Positions 51,541 through 60,194 of a DNA stretch of 64,000 nt are shown one piece after another. Origin of the DNA: Chromatiaceae bacterium. GTDB lineage: Bacteria; Pseudomonadota; Gammaproteobacteria; Chromatiales; Chromatiaceae. The position numbers were made by a program, and so were the translations under genes. The notes below the pieces were generated by a model that was not told where the DNA came from, searched no databases, and was given only the letters and a program-made list of their open reading frames with translations. Positions within the stretch are counted from its first letter, which is position 1, and every line of letters starts with the position of its first letter. The DNA is taken from the NCBI GenBank assembly GCA_022340805.1, contig JAJDNF010000033.1, forward strand, positions 1-64,000. Direction: 5' to 3'.

Positions 51541-52866
51541 GTGGGGCATTCGATCACCCGTCGCCTGCTGGTCAGCAACCTGGTCATCCTGGCCGCGTTC
51601 CTCGGCCTGGCCGGCACCGCGCTGGACCGCGCCTTCCGCACCAGCACCGAGACCGCGACCCAGCAGCGCCTGCAGGCGCATGTCTACACCCTGCTCACCG
51701 CGGCCCAGGAGGACCAGCGCGGACGCATGCGGCTGCCCGAGTTCCTCGCCGCACCCGCCTTCAACCAGCCGGATTCGGGCCTGTATGCCGAGGTCCTGGG
51801 CGAAGACGGCGCCTATCGCTGGCGCTCCGGCTCGCTGATCGGCCGCGGCGAGCGCCTGGCGACGGCGATCGCGCCGGGCGAAACCCGTTTCCACTTCGAA
51901 CCCACGCTGGCGGTATTCGATCAGGGCGTGGTGTGGGACGACAATGCCGGCACGCCGCTGCGCTATTCAGTCGCCGTGGCCATGGACAGCACCACCATCC
52001 AGGCCGAACAGGCCGGCTTCCGCGGCACCCTGTGGCGCTGGCTGGGCGGGGTGACGCTATTGCTGCTGGCGGCGCAGATCCTGCTCGCCCGCTGGGGGCT
52101 GCAGCCGCTGCGCGAGATGAGTGCGGCCGTGCAGCGCATCGAAAGCGGCCAGGCCGAACATATCGATGGACCGGTAGCACGCGAGTTGCATGGCCTGAGC
52201 GAGAACCTGAATTCGCTGATCCGGCAGAACCTGCAGCGCCAAGAGCGCGTGCGCAACGCGCTGGCCGACCTCGCGCACAGCATGAAGACCCCGCTGGCGG
52301 TGCTGCGCGGGGCCACGGGTCACGGCGCGGACCGGGCGCTGCGCGACCTGATCACCGAGCAGACCCAGCGCATCGATGAGATCGTCACCTATCAGCGCCA
52401 GCGGGCCGCGGTCGCAGGTACCAGCAGCGTGACGCGCCCCATCGCGCTGGCACCTATCCTGCGCCGGCTGTGTGCCAGCCTGGACAAGGTGCATCGCGAG
52501 CGCGCACTCACCTGCAGCCTCCGGGTCAGCGACCAGCTGCAGCTGCGCGCCGACCAGGGCGACCTGTTCGAGCTGCTCGGCAATCTGCTGGAAAACGCCT
52601 ACAAACACTGTTCGCACCGCGTCCAGGTCGGCGCGACGGCGGACGGGCAGCGGCTGCAGATCGACGTCGAGGACGACGGCGACGGCATCCCTGAGCAGGA
52701 CGTCGCACGCATCCTGCAGCGCGGCCAACGGGCCGACCAGCGCCACCCCGGCGAGGGTATAGGCCTGGCCGTGGTCAGCGAGATCGTCCACCAATACGGT
52801 GGCGAGCTCGCCATCGGGCGATCAGCGCTCGGTGGCGCCTTGGTCAGCGTGGTCCTGCCGGTGTGA
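51541..52866 (+). CDS. Membrane sensor histidine kinase (PhoQ-like)
   Basis: This is a 441-residue kinase read from GTG 51541, two bases after the regulator stop. TM1 (LLVSNLVILAAFLGLAGTAL) and TM2 near 163-180 (WLGGVTLLLLAAQILLA) bound a periplasmic sensor of about 130 residues. HAMP follows. The phosphoacceptor is His246 in ALADLAHSMKTPLAVLRGA; the N-box LLENAYKHCSHRVQV and G-boxes DVEDDGDGIPEQD and PGEGIGLAVVSEIV are intact. It forms a classical pair with the OmpR-type regulator; the stimulus is unknown (cations, peptides or envelope stress are possible). Confidence 0.92.
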   Translation: MGHSITRRLLVSNLVILAAFLGLAGTALDRAFRTSTETATQQRLQAHVYTLLTAAQEDQRGRMRLPEFLAAPAFNQPDSGLYAEVLGEDGAYRWRSGSLIGRGERLATAIAPGETRFHFEPTLAVFDQGVVWDDNAGTPLRYSVAVAMDSTTIQAEQAGFRGTLWRWLGGVTLLLLAAQILLARWGLQPLREMSAAVQRIESGQAEHIDGPVARELHGLSENLNSLIRQNLQRQERVRNALADLAHSMKTPLAVLRGATGHGADRALRDLITEQTQRIDEIVTYQRQRAAVAGTSSVTRPIALAPILRRLCASLDKVHRERALTCSLRVSDQLQLRADQGDLFELLGNLLENAYKHCSHRVQVGATADGQRLQIDVEDDGDGIPEQDVARILQRGQRADQRHPGEGIGLAVVSEIVHQYGGELAIGRSALGGALVSVVLPV

Positions 52867-52961
52867 GCGGCAACCGACGGCGGCCTGCGGCCCGGCCACT
52901 CAAGTTGCCGGCGTTTGTGTCGCTAGGTTTCAGAATCCTGGGCCGGATCCGATGCAACGCG

Positions 52962-53492
52962 ATGTCGAAACCGAAGAACAGTTCCGACCAAGACCAGCCG
53001 TCGATCCAGTTCGGCGGTGAGTGGCTGCCCGCACACGAGGTGTGGAAGAAAATGCAGACGACCACCGTCGTGGTGGACGCGATCGACCGTTTCAACACCC
53101 GCTTCCCCGAACTGGCCAGCGCCAACACGCGCGACGTCGTTCCATTGGTCCGCGGGCGCCTCAAGGATATCGCGCTACGTATGCCTTACAAGGGCGGCCA
53201 GCAGGATATCGCCCGTCACGCCGCACAACTGCTCGATGCCATGTCCCCCGAGGATGCCATCGAGGCGCTGGAGGAACACCACGGCACGCGGCTGGACATT
53301 GTCCAGCTGGTCCAACTCGCCGGGGAAAAGGCCTACTGCGAGGCGCTGATCCGCGAGGCGGGCGAATTCCAGCTCAACCGGATCTCGCTCGACCAGACCG
53401 CCCAGCTGTGGAACCAGGCCGGCCGGCCGGCACCTGGCGGCGGGCTGTGGAGCGTAAAGAAGGTCGAGGCACTGCTGAACACAGCCACCTGA
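52962..53492 (+). CDS. Conserved protein of unknown function
   Basis: This is a 176-residue soluble protein, MSKPKNSSDQDQPSIQFGG at the N-terminus. No known domain is recognised. It is highly helical and carries VVVDAIDRFNTRFPELASANTRDVVPLVRGRL and AAQLLDAMSPEDAIEALEEHHGTRLDIVQLVQLAGEKAYC. It ends ISLDQTAQLWNQAGRPAPGGGLWSVKKVEALL. It has no signal peptide. It follows the histidine kinase gene by 95 bp and converges with msrB. Good codon use supports it being a real gene. Confidence 0.65.
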   Translation: MSKPKNSSDQDQPSIQFGGEWLPAHEVWKKMQTTTVVVDAIDRFNTRFPELASANTRDVVPLVRGRLKDIALRMPYKGGQQDIARHAAQLLDAMSPEDAIEALEEHHGTRLDIVQLVQLAGEKAYCEALIREAGEFQLNRISLDQTAQLWNQAGRPAPGGGLWSVKKVEALLNTAT

Positions 53493-53529
53493 ACCAGTTC
53501 CGGCCATGCGTGGGCGCCACCGGCGGGCG

Positions 53530-53949
53530 TCAATCAGGCTGCTCGCCAGACGCCGCCTGCGCATCCAGCTGCAGCGCTACGGAATTGATGCAGTAGCGCA
53601 GGCCGGTAGGCCTCGGACCGTCCGCGAACACATGCCCGAGGTGTGAGCCGCAACGCTTGCAGTGGACCTCGGTGCGCGACATGCCGAACGCACGATCAGT
53701 CTCGGTCTCGACCGCCTCCGCCCTCAGCGGCTGCCAAAAACTCGGCCATCCGGTTCCCGAATCGAACTTACTCTGCGAACTGAACAACGCCTCCCCGCAG
53801 GCCACACAGCGGTACACGCCCGCGGACTTGGTGTCCCAGTACCTGCCGGTGAACGCGCGCTCGGTCCCCTTTTCGCGGCACACGTGGAACTGCTCTGCAG
53901 TCAGTGCCTTGCGCCACTCGGAATCGGATTTCTTGATCCCCTCACTCAT
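53530..53949 (-). CDS. msrB: Peptide-methionine (R)-S-oxide reductase
   Basis: This is a 139-residue enzyme that repairs methionine-R-sulfoxide. Zinc is held by CVAC (48-51) and CKRC; the substrate site is GTGWPSFW and the nucleophilic cysteine is in [26 protein letters not shown] and [23 protein letters not shown] complete the signature. ATG 53949 follows GGAGGACATAGGC, a fine ribosome binding site; an upstream GTG (53964) overlaps that site and is rejected. Stand-alone, convergent with the unknown gene. Confidence 0.95.
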   Translation of the reverse strand: MSEGIKKSDSEWRKALTAEQFHVCREKGTERAFTGRYWDTKSAGVYRCVACGEALFSSQSKFDSGTGWPSFWQPLRAEAVETETDRAFGMSRTEVHCKRCGSHLGHVFADGPRPTGLRYCINSVALQLDAQAASGEQPD

Positions 53950-54071
53950 GCCTATGTCCTCCACCGTTACTGATGCGACCGGACTAACCGGCGGGTTATT
54001 ACGCTTGATCGCAATTTACCAGCATCACTATACTCGGCAGCTCATTGCATCGGTCTTTGCAGGGTTTTGTC

Positions 54072-55253
54072 ATGACTTTCAGCGCGTTTCACCCGCCACT
54101 CCGCACCCTGATGGGCCCCGGTCCCTCGGACGTCCCGCCGAGGATACTCGAAGCGCTGAGTCGCCCGACAATCGGCCACCTCGACCCAACGTTCGTCGAC
54201 CTGATGGACGAAGTAAAGGCGCTGCTGCAGTACGTGATGCAGACCGAGAATGCACTGACCATGCCGATCTCGGCCCCTGGCTCAGCCGGCATGGAGGCCT
54301 GTTTCGTCAACCTGGTGGAACCGGGCGACAAGGTCATCGTCTGTCAAAATGGCGTGTTCGGCGGGCGCATGAAGGAGAACGTCGAGCGCTGCGGTGCCGA
54401 GCCGATCATGGTGCACGACGCGTGGGGCAGCGCGGTCGATCCGCAGAAACTCGAAGACGCGCTGATCGCCCACCCTGACGCCAGTCTGGTCGCCTTCGTG
54501 CATGCTGAGACCTCGACCGGGGCACAGTCCGATGCCAAGACCCTGGTCGAGCTTGCCCACCGGCACAATTGCCTGACCATCGTCGACGCGGTGACCTCGC
54601 TCGCCGGGACCCCGCTGAAGGTCGACGAGTGGGAGATCGACGCGGTCTACTCGGGCACCCAGAAATGCCTGTCCTGCGTGCCCGGTATCGCACCGGTGAG
54701 CTTCGGCGAACGTGCCCGGCACAAGATCAGCAACCGCCAACACAAGGTGCAGAGCTGGTTCCTCGACATGAACCTGATCATGGGCTACTGGGGCCAGGGC
54801 GCGCGCCGCGCCTATCACCATACCGCGCCGGTCAACGCGATGTACGCGCTGCACGAGGCCCTGCTAATGGTCCATGAGGAGGGTCTGGAAAACGCCTGGG
54901 CGCGCCACCACCGCAACCACCTTGCACTGAGGGCCGGCCTGGAGGCGATGGGCATACAGTTGATCGTCGACGAACCACACCGCCTGCCACAGCTCAACGC
55001 GGTGGCCATCCCGGAAGGGGTGGACGATGCGGCGGTGCGTGCCCGGCTGCTCAATGAGCACCACCTCGAGATCGGCGCCGGACTGGGCGACCTCGCGGGC
55101 AAGGTGTGGCGGATCGGCCTGATGGGTTACAGCAGTCGCATAGAAAACATCACACGCTGCCTGGCCGCGCTGGACGGCGTGCTCGCCGACATCGGTGCGC
55201 CGGTGAATCACGGCGTCGCACTGCCTGCGGCGGAAAAGATTCTGGCGGCCTGA
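54072..55253 (+). CDS. Alanine-glyoxylate / serine-glyoxylate type aminotransferase
   Basis: This encodes a 393-residue class V aminotransferase. LMGPGPSDVPPRILEALSRPTIGHLDPTF is the hallmark N-terminus; SAPGSAGMEACFVNLVEPGDKVIVCQNGVFG, AETSTGAQSDAKTLVELAH, VDAVTSLAGTPLKVDEWEIDAVYSGTQKCLSC (PLP lysine in GTQK) and NRQHKVQSWFLDMNLIM follow. It probably uses glyoxylate as acceptor, linking glycine, serine and alanine metabolism, perhaps for photorespiration-like glycolate salvage. ATG 54072 gives the family start. It stands upstream of a small membrane protein and psd. Confidence 0.88.
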   Translation: MTFSAFHPPLRTLMGPGPSDVPPRILEALSRPTIGHLDPTFVDLMDEVKALLQYVMQTENALTMPISAPGSAGMEACFVNLVEPGDKVIVCQNGVFGGRMKENVERCGAEPIMVHDAWGSAVDPQKLEDALIAHPDASLVAFVHAETSTGAQSDAKTLVELAHRHNCLTIVDAVTSLAGTPLKVDEWEIDAVYSGTQKCLSCVPGIAPVSFGERARHKISNRQHKVQSWFLDMNLIMGYWGQGARRAYHHTAPVNAMYALHEALLMVHEEGLENAWARHHRNHLALRAGLEAMGIQLIVDEPHRLPQLNAVAIPEGVDDAAVRARLLNEHHLEIGAGLGDLAGKVWRIGLMGYSSRIENITRCLAALDGVLADIGAPVNHGVALPAAEKILAA

Positions 55254-55259
55254 CACGGC

Positions 55260-55856
55260 ATGCAATGGGCGACGCGGCGCGGTCCGCGGGCCCGGCTGTT
55301 GCTGATCCTGGCCGCGCTGGGCAGTCTGCTCGGCGGTTACTACCTGGGACAGTACTGGCAGCGCAGGCCACTGAGCGGGCTTTCCGCGACCGTCTACGCG
55401 CTCGGAGAGCCGCTTGAATACCCCGCCGGGCTGGCCATCGGCGATGCCCGGCCCGGCCGTATCTGGCGCCTTTTCCTGGTCGGCGACACGCGTATCGAAC
55501 GATGCAGCCAGCTGGTCTGGCACTATGCCGGCGTGATCAATCGCCTGGCTGCGTGGCCGGCGATCCAGCAGCGGCTGCGCGTGACACTGCTCGCCTATGA
55601 CCGACCCGATGCAGCGACCATCGATGCCTTCGCGGGCGGCATCGGCTGGGCCGAGGTGATCAGCGCCGCGCCGGGGCAGCTCGACGCGCTCGCCACCCAG
55701 CTGGGCATCCGGCCGACGGACGATGACTGGTGCGGTGCCGAACGCGCCGGCGCCATTCTGGTCGCGCCAGACCAGACTGCCTGGGCGCTGATTCCCTACG
55801 AGCAAGCCGCTATCATGGCGCACAATATCAAGACCATTATCACCTTCGTGGAGTAA
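55260..55856 (+). CDS. Membrane-anchored thioredoxin-fold-like (SCO-like) protein of unknown function
   Basis: This encodes 198 residues. One N-terminal membrane segment (LLLILAALGSLLGGYYLGQYW) places the rest in the periplasm. The body, with WRLFLVGDTRIERCSQLVWHYAGVIN, LRVTLLAYDRPDAATIDAFA and AGAILVAPDQTAWALIPYEQAA, has the strand-helix order of a thioredoxin or SCO1-like fold. Only a single cysteine remains where SCO proteins have CxxxC, so classical copper or redox chemistry is doubtful. It starts seven bases after the aminotransferase stop and ends eight bases before psd. Confidence 0.55.
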   Translation: MQWATRRGPRARLLLILAALGSLLGGYYLGQYWQRRPLSGLSATVYALGEPLEYPAGLAIGDARPGRIWRLFLVGDTRIERCSQLVWHYAGVINRLAAWPAIQQRLRVTLLAYDRPDAATIDAFAGGIGWAEVISAAPGQLDALATQLGIRPTDDDWCGAERAGAILVAPDQTAWALIPYEQAAIMAHNIKTIITFVE

Positions 55857-55864
55857 GCGGCTGC

Positions 55865-56743
55865 ATGTCGGATTCCGTTACACCGAGACTGCGCGATCGT
55901 CTCTCGACCATCCTGCTGCGCATACTGCCCCAGCATCTGCTCGCTGCCGGCATGTATCATCTCGCGCGCTCGACCAGGCCATGGCTCAAGGACCTGCTGA
56001 TCACCCGCATCAGCCACCATTTTGGGGTCAACATGGCCGACGCGGCGCAACCGGAGCTGGCCGCCTACCCGAGCTTCAATGCCTTTTTCACGCGTGCCCT
56101 CAAGCCGGAGGCGCGACCGATCGCCGAACACATGCTGGTATCGCCGGCGGATGGCAAAGTCAGTCAGATCGGCGCCATTCATGGCGAATCACTGCTGCAG
56201 GCCAAGGGCCACGACTTCGACCTGCTGGCGCTGCTCGCGGGCGACAGGCACAAGGCGGCAAGCTTTCGCGATGGTCTGTTCGCGACCATCTACCTGTCGC
56301 CCAGCGACTATCATCGCGTCCACGTCCCGTTCGCCGGGACGCTCACGTCCATGGTCTACGTGCCGGGCGACCTGTTCAGCGTCAGCGAGGCAACGACCCA
56401 GCTGGTGCCCGGCCTGTTCGCGCGCAACGAGCGCGTGATCTGTTATTTCGACACCGCGCTTGGACCGATGGCGGTGATCCTGGTTGGCGCGATCTTCGTC
56501 GGCAGCATGGAGACCGTCTGGCATGGCGAGGTGCGCGGACAGCGCGGCCAACCGACCAAGTGGGTCTACCAGGGCGCTGATCGCCGCGCGTTCGCCAGCG
56601 GTGCCGAGATCGGTCGCTTCAACATGGGTTCCACCGTGATCGTACTGCTGCCACGGGGCAGCGCCTCCTGGGCCAGCGAGATCGGGCCAGGCAGCCGTGT
56701 GCTGATGGGACAGGCGATCGGCCAGCCGACCACGAGCGGCTGA
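55865..56743 (+). CDS. psd: Phosphatidylserine decarboxylase proenzyme
   Basis: The product is a 292-residue pyruvoyl-dependent enzyme that makes phosphatidylethanolamine. SFNAFFTRALKPEARPIAEHMLVSPADGKVSQIG, ATIYLSPSDYHRVHVPFAGTLTSMVYVPGDLFSV and the self-cleavage site in EIGRFNMGSTVIVLLPRG (between Gly and Ser) are clear. The family motif here is MGST instead of the commoner LGST. No transmembrane helix precedes it, and the association with the membrane is peripheral. It follows the SCO-like gene on the same strand. Confidence 0.94.
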   Translation: MSDSVTPRLRDRLSTILLRILPQHLLAAGMYHLARSTRPWLKDLLITRISHHFGVNMADAAQPELAAYPSFNAFFTRALKPEARPIAEHMLVSPADGKVSQIGAIHGESLLQAKGHDFDLLALLAGDRHKAASFRDGLFATIYLSPSDYHRVHVPFAGTLTSMVYVPGDLFSVSEATTQLVPGLFARNERVICYFDTALGPMAVILVGAIFVGSMETVWHGEVRGQRGQPTKWVYQGADRRAFASGAEIGRFNMGSTVIVLLPRGSASWASEIGPGSRVLMGQAIGQPTTSG

Positions 56744-56842
56744 TCGCTGACCGCAGACGGCGTTTTCGCACCGCGCGCGCATCCGGCATGGTCGCGTCCA
56801 TACGCGCCCGGTACCTGTGGCAGATCTTCGCCGGCCCGGCGA

Positions 56843-57376
56843 TTACAGCAGCGCCGCGATCTCCGGGTGGCGCTGCGCCTCGGCCCAGTCGCGTGCCGAA
56901 CGCCCCTGCTGATCGCGAACAGCCGCATCGGCACCGAGTTCCAGCAACAGCCGTGCCGTGTCGAGATGACCGCGCTTCGCCGCCCAGATCAGGGCGGTCC
57001 AGCCGCGCGTGATCTCCACCTCGTCGATGCTGGCGCCGGCAGCCGCCAAGGCCCGCACCACCTCGGTATGCCCGTTGCCCGCGGCCAGCATCAGCGCTGT
57101 GTAATAGCCTTTTTCGTGCAGGTTGACGCGCGCGCCGGCGCGCAGCAACTGGGTCACGGTTTCGAGATGCCCGTATTGGGCGGCCAGCATCAGCGGGGTG
57201 CGGTAGCAGACATCGCGCTGGTCGACGGCGCGGGAGGTCGATATGGCCTGCAACAGGCGCTGGGTCTCGCCTTTCGTGGCCAGACCGTGCACTGACTCGG
57301 TGGGTGGCTGTTCGGCCACGTCCTGCGTGCAGGCGGCGAGCAGCAGCACAAGGGCCAGATTGGATAAGCGCAGCAT
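56843..57376 (-). CDS. Ankyrin-repeat lipoprotein
   Basis: This is a 177-residue lipoprotein: MLRLSNLALVLLLAACTQDVAEQP with the lipobox LAAC near residue 16. Three to four ankyrin repeats follow (YRTPLMLAAQYGHLETVTQLLRAGARVN, YYTALMLAAGNGHTEVVRALAAAGASID, GWTALIWAAKRGHLDTARLLLELGADA and a final partial RSARDWAEAQRHPEIAALL). It should be a periplasmic protein-protein interaction module, perhaps against oxidative or other stress as in AnkB-type proteins. It is 75 bp downstream of epmA on the same strand. Confidence 0.85.
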   Translation of the reverse strand: MLRLSNLALVLLLAACTQDVAEQPPTESVHGLATKGETQRLLQAISTSRAVDQRDVCYRTPLMLAAQYGHLETVTQLLRAGARVNLHEKGYYTALMLAAGNGHTEVVRALAAAGASIDEVEITRGWTALIWAAKRGHLDTARLLLELGADAAVRDQQGRSARDWAEAQRHPEIAALL

Positions 57377-57450
57377 GCGCTTATGCTGCCGCGCCACACC
57401 GTTGTGCGCATTGACAATCCGCAGTGCGCAGACGACGCGGCCAGCCCCGC

Positions 57451-58458
57451 TCAACAGCGCTGCAGTGAAAAACTCAGTGCGCCATCGATATCGTCGATGC
57501 CCAGGCGCAGCATCAACAGGCGGTCCAGGCCCACCGCAGCGCCGGCACAATCGGGAATGCCGTGCTGCATCGCACCCAACAGGCGCCGGTCGACCCTGAT
57601 CGGCGGCAGGCGGCGTGCGCGGCGCTGGCAATTGTCGGCCTCGAAGCGGGCCGCCTGCTCGTCGGGGTCGATCAGCTCATGGAAGCCATTGGCGAGCTCG
57701 ACGCCGCGATGAAACAATTCGAAACGCGCGGCCGTCCTGCCGTCTGCGCTCAGGCGTGCCAGCGCGGCCTGGCTGGCGGGATAGTCGGTCACGAAACACA
57801 GCCCGTCCTCGCCCAACCGCGGCTGGATGAAATAACTCAGCAACAGGTCGAGCCAACCGTCGCGGTCGAGTTCCATGCCCTCGGCACCGAGGATGTTGTG
57901 CCGCATCGCGAGCTGCTGCAGCCGCTGCGCGGACGTGTCGAACACATCCAGTCCCAGTCCCGACCGGAACAGCTCGGCATACGACCGCCGTTCGACCGGC
58001 ATTGCGGGCTCACCCAGGGCCAGGCGGACCAGTTGTGCGACCTCTTCCATCAGCTGGTGGTCATCGTAGCCGGGCCGATACCATTCCAGGATCGAGAATT
58101 CCGGGTTGTGCAGGCGCCCCGCCTCGCCGTTGCGGAATGCCTTGCAGATCTGATAGATCGGGCCGCTGCCAGCCGCGAGCAGCCGCTTCATCGCGAATTC
58201 CGGCGAGGTCTGCAGGTACAGATTGGCGCCCTTCGGAAACACCGGTCCGCGGTAGCGGGCGATCAGCGGTTGCAGGGCCGGGTCGGTCCCGGCGGTGCTG
58301 CAGGCCAGCGGCGTCTCGACTTCGAGCACCCCGGCGGCAGCGAAATGCTGCCGGATCTCGGCGAGCATGGCGGCGCGGGCGCGCTGAACCTGCAGGTCCG
58401 CCCCCGGCCGCCACTCGGCATTGCTGAGGTTGTTATTCGTCCTTGACCCGGCTGACAT
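57451..58458 (-). CDS. epmA: Elongation factor P--(R)-beta-lysine ligase
   Basis: This is a 335-residue class II aminoacyl-tRNA-synthetase-like enzyme (PoxA/GenX family) that attaches (R)-beta-lysine to [17 protein letters not shown]-type motif 1 appears as [23 protein letters not shown]. Motif 2 is [27 protein letters not shown], and motif 3 is [38 protein letters not shown] is also typical. There is no anticodon-binding domain, as expected. ATG 58458 lies inside the last codons of efp (26 bp overlap), so it is translated together with its substrate. Confidence 0.93.
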   Translation of the reverse strand: MSAGSRTNNNLSNAEWRPGADLQVQRARAAMLAEIRQHFAAAGVLEVETPLACSTAGTDPALQPLIARYRGPVFPKGANLYLQTSPEFAMKRLLAAGSGPIYQICKAFRNGEAGRLHNPEFSILEWYRPGYDDHQLMEEVAQLVRLALGEPAMPVERRSYAELFRSGLGLDVFDTSAQRLQQLAMRHNILGAEGMELDRDGWLDLLLSYFIQPRLGEDGLCFVTDYPASQAALARLSADGRTAARFELFHRGVELANGFHELIDPDEQAARFEADNCQRRARRLPPIRVDRRLLGAMQHGIPDCAGAAVGLDRLLMLRLGIDDIDGALSFSLQRC

Positions 58459-59005
58459 AGGCACCGGTACGGGTATCGACCTTGATCTTTTCGCCGGTCT
58501 GTATGAACAGCGGCACACGCACCACCGCACCGGTCTCCAGTGTGGCCGGTTTACCGCCGCCGCCTGAGGTGTCACCCTTCAGGCCCGGATCAGTCTCGGT
58601 GATCTCCAGAACCACGAAGTTCGGCGCCTCCACCGCGATCGGCGAGCCGTTCCACAGCGTCACCATGCACAGATCCTGATCCTTGATCCATTTCACCGCG
58701 TCGCCGACCGCATTGGCATCCGCCTGGTACTGCTCAAAGCTGCCGTTGTCCATGAAATGCCAGAACTCGCCGTCGTTGTACAGATACTGCAGGTCCCGGT
58801 CGACCACGTCTGCGGCCTCTACCGTCTCACCCGAGCGGAAGGTCTTTTCCAGCACCCTTCCGGTCTTCAGGTTGCGTATTCTTACCCGGTTGAACGCCTG
58901 GCCTTTGCCCGGCTTGACGAATTCGTTTTCAATAATGGTGCAGGGGTCACCGTCGAGCAGCAGCTTGAGGCCGCCCCTGAATTCGTTTGTGCTGTAAGTC
59001 GCCAT
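58433..59005 (-). CDS. efp: Translation elongation factor P
   Basis: The product is a 190-residue factor that relieves ribosome stalling at polyproline. [28 protein letters not shown] opens it. The modified lysine is Lys34 in [51 protein letters not shown] and the C-terminal [14 protein letters not shown] are conserved. GAGGA precedes ATG 59005. The gene for its ligase overlaps at the 3' end and the gene for the aminomutase is divergent, a complete modification set. Confidence 0.96.
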   Translation of the reverse strand: MATYSTNEFRGGLKLLLDGDPCTIIENEFVKPGKGQAFNRVRIRNLKTGRVLEKTFRSGETVEAADVVDRDLQYLYNDGEFWHFMDNGSFEQYQADANAVGDAVKWIKDQDLCMVTLWNGSPIAVEAPNFVVLEITETDPGLKGDTSGGGGKPATLETGAVVRVPLFIQTGEKIKVDTRTGAYVSRVKDE

Positions 59006-59044
59006 TCGATCCTCATCAAAACGCAAGAGCAACCAAATCCGGCA

Positions 59045-60055
59045 ATGATACCCCGTTCCCCGGCGCGCTTGGAAATACAACAATGGCAGCGCGACATGGC
59101 CGAGGCTGTCTGCGATCCGGCCGAACTGCTCAGGCTGCTCGAACTCGACCCGTTCGAACTGCCCCAGATACAGATGACAGCGGCCCGGTTCCCGCTGCGC
59201 GTACCGCGTTACTTTGTCGGCCTGATGGGGCGCGGCGACCCGCACGATCCGCTGCTCGCGCAGATCCTGCCGCTCGCGATCGAGGAGCAGGCGGTACCCG
59301 GCTACCTCACCGACCCGGTCGGCGACCTGAACGCCTCCTGCGAGCACGGCGTGCTGCACAAGTACCATGGGCGGGCGCTGATGGTGACGACCGGCGCCTG
59401 TGCCGTGCACTGCCGGTATTGCTTCAGGCGCCATTTTCCTTATGCCGAGCAATCCGTCCTCGGGCACTGGCAGAGCGCCCTGGAAACATTGCGCGACCTT
59501 CCAGACGTCACCGAGCTGATCCTCAGCGGCGGCGACCCGCTGAGCCTGTCAGACAACCGCCTGGCCGAGCTGGTGGACGAGGCGCAGGCGATCCCTCAGC
59601 TACGCCGGCTGCGCATCCATACGCGCCTGCCGGTGGTCCTGCCAAACCGCGTCACGCGGCGCCTTGCCGAGATTCTGGCGGGCAACCGGCTGCGCACGGC
59701 AGTGGTCATCCATGCCAACCACCCCAATGAGGTCACGCCCGAGCTGGGGCGTGCGCTGCGTTGCCTGGCCGACGCAGGGACGGCCCTGCTGAACCAGGCG
59801 GTACTTCTCAAGTCTGTCAATGATCGTGCCGATACCCTTGTGACGCTGAGCGAGTCACTGTTCGAGATAGGAGTTCTGCCTTATTACCTGCACCTGCTCG
59901 ATCCGGTGGCCGGCGCCGCACATTTTGACGTATCTGCCGATCGGGCCGCGCGTCTGTGCGAGGAGTTACGGATCCGGCTGCCGGGTTACCTGGTGCCGCG
60001 GGTGGTTCGCGAACTTGCTGGCGAGTTGTACAAAGTGCCGATCGCATCTGGCTGA
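59045..60055 (+). CDS. epmB: EF-P (R)-beta-lysylation protein EpmB (lysine 2,3-aminomutase)
   Basis: This is a 336-residue radical SAM and PLP enzyme that turns L-lysine into (R)-beta-lysine for EpmA. The cluster cysteines are C119, C123 and C126 in [53 protein letters not shown] and the PLP lysine region in [18 protein letters not shown] follow, and [16 protein letters not shown] is typical. ATG 59045 gives the expected number of residues before [12 protein letters not shown]. Only 39 bp separate it from the divergent efp start, so control must overlap coding sequence. Confidence 0.94.
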   Translation: MIPRSPARLEIQQWQRDMAEAVCDPAELLRLLELDPFELPQIQMTAARFPLRVPRYFVGLMGRGDPHDPLLAQILPLAIEEQAVPGYLTDPVGDLNASCEHGVLHKYHGRALMVTTGACAVHCRYCFRRHFPYAEQSVLGHWQSALETLRDLPDVTELILSGGDPLSLSDNRLAELVDEAQAIPQLRRLRIHTRLPVVLPNRVTRRLAEILAGNRLRTAVVIHANHPNEVTPELGRALRCLADAGTALLNQAVLLKSVNDRADTLVTLSESLFEIGVLPYYLHLLDPVAGAAHFDVSADRAARLCEELRIRLPGYLVPRVVRELAGELYKVPIASG

Positions 60056-60194
60056 GTTCGGCGCAACGGGACTGCCCTTATAGCGGGTCTGTGACTAGAA
60101 TTGCTGAGCGACAGGGGCGTAGCTCGAACGGATCGCGGTGACATAAATCTGCGACCGGGTCGCACGAGGCGTTACAACACAACCAGATTCCGAG

